In this document: positions 50,044 through 60,576 of the stretch, in pieces
How the letters are laid out: the number at the start of each line of letters is the position of its first letter
Numbering within the stretch: position 1 is the stretch's first letter
NCBI GenBank assembly: GCA_025558095.1
Contig: JAIVFI010000013.1
Span: 434,001 to 498,000, forward strand
Source: Hyaloraphidium curvatum
Lineage: Eukaryota > Monoblepharomycota > Hyaloraphidiomycetes > Hyaloraphidiales > Hyaloraphidiaceae
Direction of reading: 5' to 3'
Length of the DNA stretch: 64,000 nucleotides
Position numbers and translations under genes: made by a program
The notes under the pieces: model-generated
Told to the model about the DNA's origin: nothing
Database searches by the model: none
Seen by the model: the letters and a program-made list of their open reading frames with translations, nothing else

Positions 50044-51614
50044 ATGGCCCGAGAAATCAACCCGGAAGCGAAGCAGGAGCGCGTCCTCATCTTGGGCGCT
50101 GCCGGTGAGGCACGATTCGCTGCCGGTTCGAGCTCCGGATCGCTGACATGTCGACCTTCGCCGGACCGCTCCTCTGCGCCGCACTTGGGACAGGCCGCGA
50201 CTTCCACAACTTCCAATGCCTTTACCGCGAAGGCAGCCGCGACAACGCCGTGGTCGTCGGCTTCACCGCGGCCCAGATACCCCATATCGACGCCCGGCGC
50301 TACCCGGCCTCGCTCGCCGGACCTCTTTACCCCGATGGCCTCCCCATCTGGCCTGAAGCGGACCTCGAAAAAGTCATCAAAGACCAGAAAGTCACCCGCT
50401 GCATGCTGGCGTACAGCGACCTCTCGGACGGGGACGTGATGAAGATCGCCGCACGCTGCCTTGCCGCCGGCGCCGAGTTCTTCCTCGTGCCGCCGGACAG
50501 GACCATGCTCCCGGCCAGGAAGCCCGTCGTCGCCACCTGTGCAGTCCGCACCGGGTGCGGCAAGTCGCAGGTGTCGAGATACGTCATCGAGGCGCTGAAG
50601 AAGCACGGCAAGAGCTGCGTGCTCGTGCGGCATCCGATGCCGTGCGTTTCTCGGCTCAAACCTCCACGCCAAGTGCCTGATCACCGACCGCCCTTCGCAG
50701 ATACGGCGACCTGGCCAAGCAGGCCGTCCAGCGCTTCGAGACCTTCGACGACCTGGACAAGCACGGCGTGACGATCGAGGAGCGGGAGGAGTACGAGCAG
50801 CACATCAAGGCCGGCACCATCGTCTACGCTGGAGTCGACTACCACGCTATTCTTGAGGCCGCGCAGTCGGAGCCGACCGCGGACGTGGTCATCTTTGATG
50901 GCGGCAACAACGACACCCCCTTCTTCAAGCCAGACCTTTGGATCTGCGTCGCCGACCCGCACCGCGCCGGTCACGAGCTCTCCTACTACCCGGGCTCGCT
51001 CAACTTCGCCATGGCGGACGCCATAGTCATCAACAAGGCGAACACGGCCGATCCGGACAAGGTCGAGGCCGTGAAGAAGGCCGCGGCCAAGTACAACCCC
51101 AAGGCCCGGGTGTACGTGACCAACTCGGAGCTCGAGGCCGACGATCCCTCCGCCATCAAGGGCAAGAAGGTCCTGGTGGTGGGTGGTCTTCCGACCGCGA
51201 CATCCGCAGCAAGACATCGCTCATCGCACGCATCCGCCGCAGGTGGACGACGGCCCGACCCTCACGCACGGCGGCATGCCCTACGGCGCCGGCCGCTTCG
51301 CTGCGGAAAAGTTCGGCGCGGCCGAGGTCGCCGACCCCCGGCCCTACTTCGTCGGCTCCATCAATGAGACCTTTGCCAAATACCCGCACCTCGGCAAGCT
51401 CGTCCCCGCCATGGGTTACTGGCCCGAGCAGATCCGAGACCTGGAGGAGACCATCAACGCCGTGCCCTGCGACTCGGTGGTCATCGCCACGCCGATGGAC
51501 CTGCGGAGGGTCGTCAGGATCGACAAGCCCGCGGCCGTGGTGACTTACGCGGTGCGCGACCGCGAGGCGCCGTTCCTGAGCGAGGCGGTCGATGCGATGG
51601 TCGCCAAGCAGTGA
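50044..51614 (+). CDS. Cyclic 2,3-diphosphoglycerate synthetase-like P-loop NTPase
   Basis: Four exons (introns 50105-50193, 50642-50700, 51179-51242) give exactly 452 residues. The N-terminus is Rossmann-like: 'QERVLILGAAGRDFHNFQCL' and 'GFTAAQIPHIDARRYPASLA'. A P-loop domain begins with 'ATCAVRTGCGKSQVSRYVIE'. Later motifs include 'GVDYHAILEAAQSEPTADVV', 'IFDGGNNDTPFFKPDLWICV', 'DAIVINKANTADPDKVEAVK' and 'VDDGPTLTHGGMPYGAGRFA'. The family is named for an archaeal cDPG synthetase, but most bacterial members are uncharacterised; I cannot tell whether this one makes cDPG. It is divergent from carbamate kinase. Unlike its partner it has gained introns of local type, so it is settled in the genome. 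Confidence 0.85.
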
Positions 51615-51911
51615 CGCGGCGATCGGGCGTGCAGATATCACCTCCTACGCCGGGTCCAGATGTACATATCGAAAAAGGGCCCATTGTACATAGAAAGAGA
51701 GCAGAGAACATTGAGTCAATGCCCTTTCCGGTTTGATTTCGAACGGATCTGTAGACGTTCTGTCTGACGTCATAGGGTTCTCGGTGGAGCTTCCACCAAG
51801 AAATCTACCCTGGAACCTCGCACATTCAAAAGGGCAGCACCCCCCTCCCCGTGCAAAGCACACCTCCGAAACGCCAGCGAAGCAAGCATCCGACCCCTCC
51901 GCCCCGAAGCC

Positions 51912-52157
51912 ATGGCCTCCGCACCCGCGCCCTGCACCCCCAACGCCTGGTTCGACGCCGTCCCCCGGCACGACCCCTCGGCCATCGGCACCAAGGTGCC
52001 CGCCCCCGCGCCGGCGCAGAAGGCGCCCGCACCCGCCGACGCCAAGGACGCGCAGCGCCAGGCGGGGGGCCAGCCGGCGCTGCTTTCGCCCGAGAGCGCG
52101 AGCAAGACGTGCCGCTGGTTCGCGGTGCACGTCGCCGGGCCGAAGGCCAAGCTTTGA
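51912..52157 (+). CDS. Possible small Ala/Pro-rich protein (81 residues)
   Basis: The frame starts in a good context (GCCATGGCC) and reads 'MASAPAPCTPNAWFDAVPRH', then Ala/Pro repeats and the end 'SKTCRWFAVHVAGPKAKL'. No domain was recognised. The 246-nt frame could be chance in this GC-rich DNA, so it is listed only as a candidate. It lies between the cDPGS-like gene and the lipase. Confidence 0.3.
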   Translation: MASAPAPCTPNAWFDAVPRHDPSAIGTKVPAPAPAQKAPAPADAKDAQRQAGGQPALLSPESASKTCRWFAVHVAGPKAKL

Positions 52158-52845
52158 ACGCCGGCCTTGACCGGGTCTCCTTTGTGGAGCATGGACTCCT
52201 TGAACGCTGCGCGAACGATGCGCGTGGGTGCCTCGAAGGCGGCAGGCCGCGTGCTCCCTGGTTGGCGTGGGCAACGCTGCGCGACGAGCGGGCTGGAAGC
52301 CTCCAAGCCTCTTTGAACTATCGTCCTGATTCGCGAAGTTGTCTGCTGGCGGTTATCTCGTGGTGTATGTCTCTGACTGGTCATGGAATGTGAAACTGTG
52401 CACAAATGACTGTTCCGTTGAAGACTGCAAAGGTCTGTCCGCGATCGAGACCGATGCCGAGGTGACGTCCAAACACCATAGATGGGTTCGGGCTAACGCT
52501 GCGCAGCGTTGCATCCGCCATGGTGTCGGATGTCGGGGTGCCGGGTGTGCACGCTGCCCACGTGAAGGCCTGCAGGGTACGCACGCATCCGAGGCAGTTC
52601 CAGCGACGGTCCACCGGCGGATCCTGGGGCCCTCCAGCTTCATCTCCAATACCTGTGCTTGCTTCGCAGGGGCTCCGTCCCCTTGCGTTGTGCCTCCGTG
52701 TGTTTGCCCTTCGCCAGCGTCGGCTGAATCGTCGGCAGCAATCCGGTGACTCCTCCCCAGCAAAACACAGGGCATTGCGCCCTCTCCCCGGCTCCTCCTA
52801 CTTTCCCTGGCCACGCGCGCGCCGCTGGCGGCGGCCCCCCTCGTC
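52158..52845. other. Intergenic region upstream of lipase, nothing recognised
   Basis: About 690 bp with only short frames on either strand. No tRNA, repeat or terminal structure was seen. Confidence 0.4.
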
Positions 52846-54512
52846 ATGCGCCTCCGCACCGCCGCGCGGGGCTTCGCGACGATCCCGCTGCCGTCGCTCC
52901 TTGCCCGGCTCACCGGGCGGGCGCCCTCGACGGCGCAGGCGACGGCCGACGGGCCCGCTGGCGGCGAGAAGCTGCCCTCGGCGGATCCGCGCGCGTGGGG
53001 CGACAGGCTGTCGGCGCTCGTCGCGCGGGGCGAGGTGCGGGCGCCGCGGGGCGCGGTGGTCCTCTGCCACGGTGCGTTCCTCACGGGGGCTGGAGCCGGT
53101 GGATTTGGGCTATTTAAGGCGAATGCCGGTTCGGGGCGGACCCGGGGGGCCCGCGGGACGGAATGCGGGCCGGGGAAAGACCGGGATCGGGTGGGACCGG
53201 GGGGGTCGGGTGCCGCGGCGGGGCGGTCAGGCGGCACGTGAAGGCGCAAAACAGACGGAGAGGATGCTATTTGTGCCGGTGGAAGGCTGAAGGCGGCTCC
53301 GGGAGGGCCTGGCTGCCTCCACCGCCCCGACATTTCGGGCAGCGGCTGACCCCCCCGCCCGCCGCCCTCCAGGCCTCTTTGGCTTCGACAAGCGGGTGAT
53401 CCTGCCCTTCCTGGTGGACCACTACTGGTCCGACATTTCGCTGGCGCTCGAGCGGATCGGCTGCAAGGTCCTGGTGGCCCGGGTGCCCTCGACGGGCGAC
53501 GTCCGCGCGCGGGCCTGGGCGCTGCGCCGCGTGGTGGAGCAGGTCGACGGGCCGGTGAACCTGCTCGCGCACTCGATGGTGGGTTGCGATCACGGGGATA
53601 CGGATCGACGGCTGACGTGGCCGGCAGGGCGGGCTCGACGCCCGGTACCTCCTCTCGCACCTCCCCCCCACCGCCAACCCGGTGCTCTCCCTGACCACCA
53701 TCTCGACGCCGCACCGCGGCTCCCCCTTCATGGACTACCTCCGCGACGTCCTCGGCGTCGGCTTCCGCTACGACGACCCGCACCTCCGCGAGGAGCTGCA
53801 CCGGCGCGCGGCCCGCGTGGGCGGCGAATCCGACCGCGCGGGACGGACGCGGCAGCTCGCGCGGTCGTTCGAGGCGCTCGAGGGCACCGCCGGCGACGGC
53901 GATCACCCTTCGAGGGCCGAGGCGTCCCCGCTCCGTGCCGCGCTCGAGAGCGCGGCCGAGGCATCCCGCGAGCACCGCGCCGCGGGCGTGGATGCCGCGG
54001 ATGCCGAGGCCGACGCGCTGCTCCCTCCCCCCCCTGACCCTTCCGCCCCCTTTCCTTCGATACCCCGGCGCAACGAGTCCGCCCTGCGGCACCTCTTCGC
54101 ACCCCTGGACCGGCCGGCGTACCACGCCCTTACGACCGATTTCTGCACGCGCGTGTTCAACCCCCTCACCCCCGACCGCCCGGGAACGGCGTACTTTTCG
54201 TACGGCGCGCGCGCGGACGAGCCGCCGCGGGGCAACCTCCTCCGCTTCTCGTGGGGCGTCGTGCGCCGCCGCGAGGGGGACAACGACGGCCTGGTGAGCC
54301 TCGGCAGCGCGCGGTGGGGCGAATACCTGGGGACGGTGGATGCGGACCACTGGGTGGGTACGGCGCGTCGGGGCTGTGCAGGCGCCGACTCACCGCGTCC
54401 GGATCGGCAGGATCTGAACGGGCGGTGGCGGGTCAAGCCCGGGGGGAAGCGGTTCGATGCGCCGGGGTTCTGGGTCGGCGTGGCGACGCGGCTGTGGGAG
54501 AGGGGATTCTAG
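52846..54512 (+). CDS. Alpha/beta-hydrolase lipase, fungal triacylglycerol-lipase type
   Basis: Four exons (introns 53072-53372, 53579-53627, 54354-54410) give exactly 419 residues. The N-terminus 'MRLRTAARGFATIPLPSLLA' is Arg-rich and may target mitochondria. The oxyanion strand reads 'GAVVLCHGLFGFDKRVILPF'. The nucleophile elbow is completed by splicing ('NLLAHSMGGLDARYLLSHL'), with Ser in HSMGG. It is followed by 'SLTTISTPHRGSPFMDYLRD', typical of this lipase group. The catalytic Asp is probably near 'RREGDNDGLVSLGSARWGEY', and the His is in 'TVDADHW'. A disordered Ala/Glu-rich insert sits mid-domain. The 301-bp, G-rich first intron is the longest seen in this window. Confidence 0.85.
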
Positions 54513-55329
54513 GCGGGAGCGGGGATGGTTCCGGGTGGATGGGGATACGCCCGAGACAAGGGCGACGCCGCCCGGAAAGGTGGCTGCGGACGAAGGTGAA
54601 ACGTCCGCGCGGATGTTGTGTGGGAGCATTTCAAACCAGCGAAATGCGATTCTACGAACCCGATGCTCAAGGGACCGGTGGGGCGGAGTCTGGTTCACAC
54701 ACTGCCATCAGATCGCGACGGCCAAGGCTCCAGACGCCAAGCGCAGTCCGATAAGCATTTCGTGCCGGCGGCGAATAGAAGCTATGCCTGCGTCGCTTCT
54801 TTGTGGTTCTAGGAGGGGCGGCCGGCGGTCTCCCATGCCGGCGATCGCATTGGCGGCGAAAGGGGTCCAAAGGCTGTGAGTTCGGGGGCTCGACCCCTGA
54901 TTTGCGGGCGGCGTGCGGTCCCCGCATCAGCTGCGTCCCTGGCGTGCCGGACCGCCCCGGACGATCCCGGATGCGCGGAATTACTCTGAAAGTGCTGCCG
55001 GACAGGTAGCGGTAGGGTGGCGAGCAAACTTTGCTCCCGAGTCGGCCCTGCGGCCGGATCATCCCATGCCGACGAAACCGGTCGGCACGGTCCCTCTGGG
55101 GTGACACCGAAGCGAATCCTGCCGCCGCCGGATGGCCGTGGCTCCGGAGAACATTGTTGGATGGGCGGCCGGCCGCCGGCGGCGTTTGCGGGCGCGAGGG
55201 GGGGGGAGGCGGCGAGGATTCGCGGCGTTACTGGCCGCGTGGGTCCGGACCACTCGATGATCGAGTCAAGGCACCGTCATTTGGCTCGTCTTACTCACTG
55301 CCACCGGCACTTCCCCCGCCCGTTGCACC
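54513..55329. other. Intergenic region between lipase and bZIP, nothing recognised
   Basis: An 817-bp stretch, the largest gene-free gap outside the Fanzor region. Only short frames without family character are present. It must include the lipase 3' UTR and the bZIP promoter. Confidence 0.4.
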
Positions 55330-56208
55330 ATGTCCGTCGAGTGGCCCGCGCCTTCGTGGCCTCCGCCGCCGTCGTACGGGGCGTACCCGCCGGCGTACGG
55401 CGGCCAGTGGGCGCCGCCGCCGCCGGCCGACCCGCGCCATCCTCCGGACTACGCCGCGCACGGCCACGCCGGCCACGGCTACCCGGCGCACCCGCCGCAC
55501 GGCCACGGCTGGGGCGACTGGCGGGGCCCGCCGCCGCCGCCGCCCGCAGCGCACGCCGGGCACCCCGCGCACGCCGCGCACCCCCCGCCCCCGCACGGCC
55601 CCGGCGCGCTGCCCTCGCTGAGCGCGGCCCTCGGCGCCGACTACCCGCACCGCCAGCCGCACCGCCAGCCGCACCGCGCAGAGTCGTCGGTCTCGTCGGC
55701 GTCCGAACCGCGCGCCACGCCGCCCATCGGCTCGGGCTCGGAGCACGCCTCGCCGCCGCCCGCTCCCGCGCGCCACTCGCTGCCGCAGCACAGGAAGCCC
55801 GCCCCGCAGCCGCCGCCGCCCGCGCAGCAGTCGGACGACGACGACGACAACCTCAGCTCGGACGGCGGCTCGCCCCCCGCCTCGTCGTCCAGGGCAAAGG
55901 GCGGCGCGGCGACGATCGCCCCGCGCGTGCTGCACGCCACCGCAGTGGCCCTGTACGGCAGGGAGCCCGCGCAGCTGAGCAAGAAGCAGCTGGACCGCTG
56001 CGTCGCTGAGATCGTCTCGCGCCGCTCGCGCAACACAGAGTACGCGCGGCGGTCGCGCACGCGCAAGCGCGAGCATACCGCAGGCCTCGAGAAGCGGGTG
56101 GCGGAGCTCGAGGCTGAGAAGGAGGCGCTGCAGAAGCGCATCAGGGCGCTCAAGCGCGCGCTGCGGGACGCCGGCAAGGCGAGGGAGGACGGCTACGAGA
56201 CGGCCTAA
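55330..56208 (+). CDS. bZIP transcription factor
   Basis: A 292-residue intronless frame. The first 170 residues are Pro/His/Ala-rich ('AYGGQWAPPPPADPRHPPDY' and 'HRQPHRQPHR' repeats). An acidic Ser/Asp patch follows ('DDDDDNLSSDGGSPP'). The C-terminal bZIP has a basic region 'SRRSRNTEYARRSRTRKREH', matching the N-x2-A-x2-S-R core, and a zipper 'LEKRVAELEAEKEALQKRIR' continuing with Leu every seven residues. DNA-binding specificity cannot be assigned with certainty. The frame stops 25 residues after the zipper. The poly-residue N-terminus looks like an activation domain. Confidence 0.85.
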   Translation: MSVEWPAPSWPPPPSYGAYPPAYGGQWAPPPPADPRHPPDYAAHGHAGHGYPAHPPHGHGWGDWRGPPPPPPAAHAGHPAHAAHPPPPHGPGALPSLSAALGADYPHRQPHRQPHRAESSVSSASEPRATPPIGSGSEHASPPPAPARHSLPQHRKPAPQPPPPAQQSDDDDDNLSSDGGSPPASSSRAKGGAATIAPRVLHATAVALYGREPAQLSKKQLDRCVAEIVSRRSRNTEYARRSRTRKREHTAGLEKRVAELEAEKEALQKRIRALKRALRDAGKAREDGYETA

Positions 56209-56587
56209 CGCCGACTCGCCCGAGTGGACCCGATCGGAGCATTTTTGAGGGACGCATGTGCGGCAGTCGGGCCGGCCGCATTGTACATACGAGTGTTTGC
56301 CGTGGATAAGGGGACTCCGTCTATGTCGCCGAGCGCAAGAGTCTGCATCATGGGGATTGGTATAGGAGGACAGACGGGATAGAAGGTGTAGCCGGATATC
56401 AGTCGATGCGAGTCAAGAGACGTCACCGTAGTAATTTTACGGGCGCCGGCTTCGCCTCCGTGGCGCATCCGGGACGCGGAAACTCGGCGTTTTCGCGCCT
56501 CAAAGCCTGAGCTGTTGGCGTGTCGCATCAGCCCCGACCCAATCCCCCACACAGACTCACCAACTCCCTCGCCCATCGCCGGATCCG
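56209..56587. other. Intergenic region between bZIP and ankyrin genes
   Basis: A 379-bp stretch, AT-richer than its neighbours, holding the bZIP 3' UTR and the promoter of the ankyrin gene. No further feature was seen. Confidence 0.4.
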
Positions 56588-59003
56588 ATGGCGCTCGCCG
56601 GCAGCAGCGCGCCGCAGCTCCCCGCCGTGGAGCCCGCGGGCGCCCTCTTCCCCGAGACGCGCCCCGCCTCGGTCGCCGGCAGCGCGTACCGCTCGCCGTC
56701 CCTCTCGCCAAAGGCCTCGCAGTCGCGCATCGGCGGCGTCGGCCGCACCGCATCGACCCGCGTGCTCGCGACAAAGCCCGACGAGCTGGCGCTGATCGCC
56801 GCCGCGCAGGCCAAGGATGCCGCCGGCGTCGACAGGGCGCTCGCGGCGGGCGCGAACCCAAACGCCCGCGGCACCGACGGCCGCACGGCGCTGATGCACG
56901 CTGCGAGGCTGCAGGACATCGAGACGGCGAAGGTGCTGCTCGCCGCAAACGCCGATCCCAACCTGAAGAACAGTTTCGGGTACACGCCCGTCGCCACGGC
57001 CGCCACGCTGGGCAACGCCGCCATGGTCGACATGCTCCTCGCCGCCGGCGCCGATCCCGAGTCGCGCACGGCCGAGGGCATGACCCCCCTGCTGCTGGCC
57101 GCGCAGGGCAACCACCTCCCCGTGTGCAGGCTGCTCGTGTCCAAGGGCGCCGACGTCGAGGCGCGCGGGCGCGACGGCCGCGGCGCGATCCACTGGTTCG
57201 CACGGCAGGGGGACAAGGAGGCCGTCGAGTGGCTCGTCAAGGAGGGCAAGGCCGACACGGAGCTCAGGAACAAGGACGGGTACACGGCCGTCAACACCGC
57301 CGCGGCGCTGGGCGACCTCGAGATGGTCAAGCTGCTCGCGGACCTGGGGGCCAACCTCGAGTCGCGCAACAACGCCGGGCACACGCCGCTGCTCTCGGCC
57401 ATCCTGCTGCTCCCCACCAAGCCCGGAAACCTCGCCGTGGTCGAGTACCTGATCAAGGACACCAAGGCCAACGTCAACTCGGAGGGCGAGGACGGCAGGA
57501 CGGCGCTGCACCACGCCTGCAGGCTCGGCGAGCTCGACATCACAAAGATGCTGGTGGAGGACGGGGCCAAGGTCGACTCCAGGAACGTGGCGGGCTTCAC
57601 GCCGCTCAACACGGCGAGCTTCTACGGGCAGGCCGACATCGTCGAGTACCTGCTCGATAATGGCGCGGATCCGAACCTGCCGTCGCAGGAGGGATGGGTG
57701 GGTTGGCCGCCGTCACCGCGATTTCGACCGCCACTGATCGTTGGGTGATGATCCGCAGACTGCGCTTCACTCGGCTTCGCACCGCGGCCATCTGGCCGTC
57801 TGCCGCCTCCTCCTCGCCCACGATGCCGAGGTCGAATGGTACGTGCGGCCGCAGCTATACCCCGTCCGCCATCATCTGATCCGCCCCCCGCCCTCCAGCG
57901 TGACGGACGAGGGCTGGACGCCGCTCATCATCGCCGCGCACCAGTCCCACCCCGACATCGTCGCCGAACTCCTCCGCCGCGGCGCGCGCACCGACGCCCG
58001 CTCCAACGACGGCGTCACCGCCGCCGATTTCGCCGCCATGTCGGGCTCGGCCGCCGTCAGGGAGCTGCTCGCGCAGCCGGACGAGTACCGCGTCGAGGGC
58101 ATCGGCGAGATCACGTCCGAGTACAGGAACGTGAGGGACGAGTTCAAGTCGTACAAGATGACGGTGGAGCAGGTCAAGGCCGACGAGGCCGCTGCCGCTG
58201 CCGCAAAGGCGGCCCAAGAGGCCGCAGCAAAGGCGGCCGAGGAGCAGGCTGCCCGCGACAAGGCCGATCGGGAGGCGGCCGCCGCCGCCGTGGCGACGGC
58301 AGCGTTTGCCAACAGCATCCCCAGGCAGCCCGGCGCCAAGGCCGCGCAGCCCGCGGCCCCGGCCCCGGCGCCGACCAACGCCCCCGACGAGCCCGCGCCC
58401 GCGGGGGAGATCGCCGCCGGTGCCGCCGCAGGCGCTGCCGCCGGCGTGGCCGCGGACGAGCTCACCCGCGCCGCCGTGTCCTCGAGCGGGGACGAGGAGA
58501 TGGCCGCGATGCAGAAATCCGACGACGACGGCGCGCTGGTGCACGACGTCGTCGTGCCGCCGCCCTCGGAGCAGCCCGTCGACGGGCTGGGCGAGGACGG
58601 CGACGACGAGATCCCGGCGGCGCCCGAGGTGTCGCTGCCCGAGAACGCGGGGCCCGAGGAGCTCCTGGCCGCCGAGAGGGAGCGCGTGCGGCTGCTGCTG
58701 CTGGAAAACTCCAAGCTGAGGAAGCGGATCAAGGCCGGCGACGCCGCGCTCGCCCTCGCGGTGGAACAGGCCAACGAGCTCCTGCGCAGGCAGGCCGACG
58801 AGGCCAACAGGAAGCTGCGGGAGTCGGCGGGCAAGGCGCAGGATGATCTCGGGAAGAAGCTCGAGGAGGCCAGGGCAAAGTTCACGGAGCAGCTCAAAGC
58901 CGCGGAGGAAAAGATCGCAGGGCTGGAAAAGGGCATCGGAAGCCCGGCGCTGGGACTTTCGGAAAGCCCGATCGCCGCGGCCGCCGAAAGCGAGGAGCAC
59001 TGA
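56588..59003 (+). CDS. Ankyrin-repeat protein with C-terminal coiled coil
   Basis: Three exons (introns 57698-57758, 57839-57898) sum to 765 codons. About ten ankyrin repeats run from residue 60 to 430: 'GRTALMHAARLQDIETAKVL', 'GYTPVATAATLGNAAMVDML', 'GRTALHHACRLGELDITKML', 'GFTPLNTASFYGQADIVEYL', 'TALHSASHRGHLAVCRLLLA' and 'GWTPLIIAAHQSHPDIVAEL'. The rest is an Ala/Lys-rich helix ('AAKAAQEAAAKAAEEQAARD'), an Ala/Pro linker and a coiled coil 'LLLLENSKLRKRIKAGDAAL'. It looks like a scaffold; no catalytic domain was found. The middle exon is only 80 bp and fits inside one repeat. Confidence 0.88.
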
Positions 59004-59289
59004 GTCGGCTCCGACAATCCAAGGGACTCTCTTTCTCTAAGTTATCTAGTAATCCGACTCGGTCTCGACATGCTGTATGGTGAATAGATTATGGGCGCTG
59101 GACTGGAAATGCGTGATGCGGCCACTGGGTCTTTCCCGGGGACTATGTCGAGCCGAAGCGTGCACCCCATGGGCTTCTATCGCAATCGGAGGTTGCGACA
59201 TTTAGAGCTTGTTGAAAGCGGCGACGTCGACGGACCTTAGACGGGATTGCGTCAAAACGTGCCTCGCGAGGAGCGCGGACCGGGAACAC

Positions 59290-60414
59290 TCACTGCACGT
59301 GGTCCTCGTCCTCGGCAATCTTCTCCGAGAGGTCGTCGATCGAAACCTTCTCATCCTCGACGACACAGGTGATCTGGAGCTCTGTTGTGGAGGTGTAGGT
59401 GGTCAGAATAGGCATGGAAAGGAGAAGCGAACGAAACCAACTCTTGATGCCGTAACCGACAGGCACGAGCTTGTGCGCACCCCTGAAAGAACGAGTGAGA
59501 CAACCTCACCAATGCAACGTCCGATCCTGCTGGGCCTCACCAGAGAAGGCCGTCCACTAGGGAAGAGAGGAGGGTCAGACCAGATCGTCACTAGACGTCA
59601 CCAGCGCACGCACTCTCGATGGCCTTGACGTTGGCCGTCAGCTCCTCCATGTTAGTCTCGTCGTCCCACGGCTTGACATCCAGGATGACCTGGGACTTGG
59701 CAGTCACGGCGGGCTCTGCGATGCCATACAATGAGCGCGATCCCGAAATAGGCGGCCGCAGCAACCCACTGGCCGACTTCTTGGCGGCGTACTCCTTCAG
59801 CCTCTCCTGCTTGATGCGCTCGGCCTCCTCGTCGACCTCGTCGTCCGAGGCGAACAGGTCAATGTCGTCCTCGTCCTCCTTGGCCTCCTTGGCCTCGGAG
59901 CTCGAGGCGGCGGGCGCCTCGGCCTTGGCCGAGGGCACGAGCTCGGACGCGGCCTTCTTGCTGCCGGGGAGCTTGCCGTGCGACGCCTTGTGGGCGGCGA
60001 TGTGCGAGTACCACCGGGCGGCGTGGGGGTACTTGGCGGCGTCGGGGGCGGCCGAGATCTCGGCAAACACCGAGACGTCGTCCTGGCTGGCCTGGTAGCT
60101 GAAGCATGCGGGCGATTAGCCCCTTGCCGCACGATTTCACGCCCCGATGTGTGCCAGAACGGATCCGGTGCCCCGAGCGTCAGGACCATAGACTTATCAC
60201 CGCGGGGTCTTACGCCGCTCGACAACACGGACCAATGGTAGAAGGTCTCATCCACCGCTCGTAGCACCGGATCCTTTCGCCGCCGGCACCCCGAATGCGG
60301 CCCGGCCGGGCAGGGCGCCGGCAGCGCTTTTGTTTTCCGCGTCCCCGACGCTCACCCAGTGATGTAGGAGCGCGACTCCAGCAGAGCATCGAGGGCGGCG
60401 ATGTCGACGGGCAT
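59290..60414 (-). CDS. EFB1: Translation elongation factor eEF1B alpha (eEF1A exchange factor)
   Basis: Nucleotide exchange factor for eEF1A. Five exons: 60414-60356, 60098-59614, a 16-base microexon 59556-59541, 59482-59442 and 59381-59290, giving exactly 230 residues. The N-terminal GST-C-like part is short ('[20 protein letters not shown]', '[20 protein letters not shown]'). The acidic CK2-type motif '[20 protein letters not shown]' follows. The exchange domain has '[20 protein letters not shown]', '[20 protein letters not shown]' (restored only by splicing the microexon) and '[20 protein letters not shown]', ending in the usual acidic tail. The 257-bp first intron is unusually long for this window. 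Confidence 0.95.
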
Positions 60415-60576
60415 TTTGACGAGGTCTGAGGAAGGAAGGCGGGTCGACGATGGAAGGACTCGGGGTCTGTTCGAGCTCGTGTGTATGGCAGCGTCACTCG
60501 TCTCCACCGCCCTCTTCTCGGCCTCGCTCTGAACGAAACGACTCTCGATCACAGCCACCAGAATGCGATCCCGGCT

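Noticed and set aside
52353-54350. 665-codon open frame on the minus strand
   Set aside because: It is antisense to the well-supported lipase exons, is Arg/Pro-rich with no motif, and is explained by third-position GC bias.
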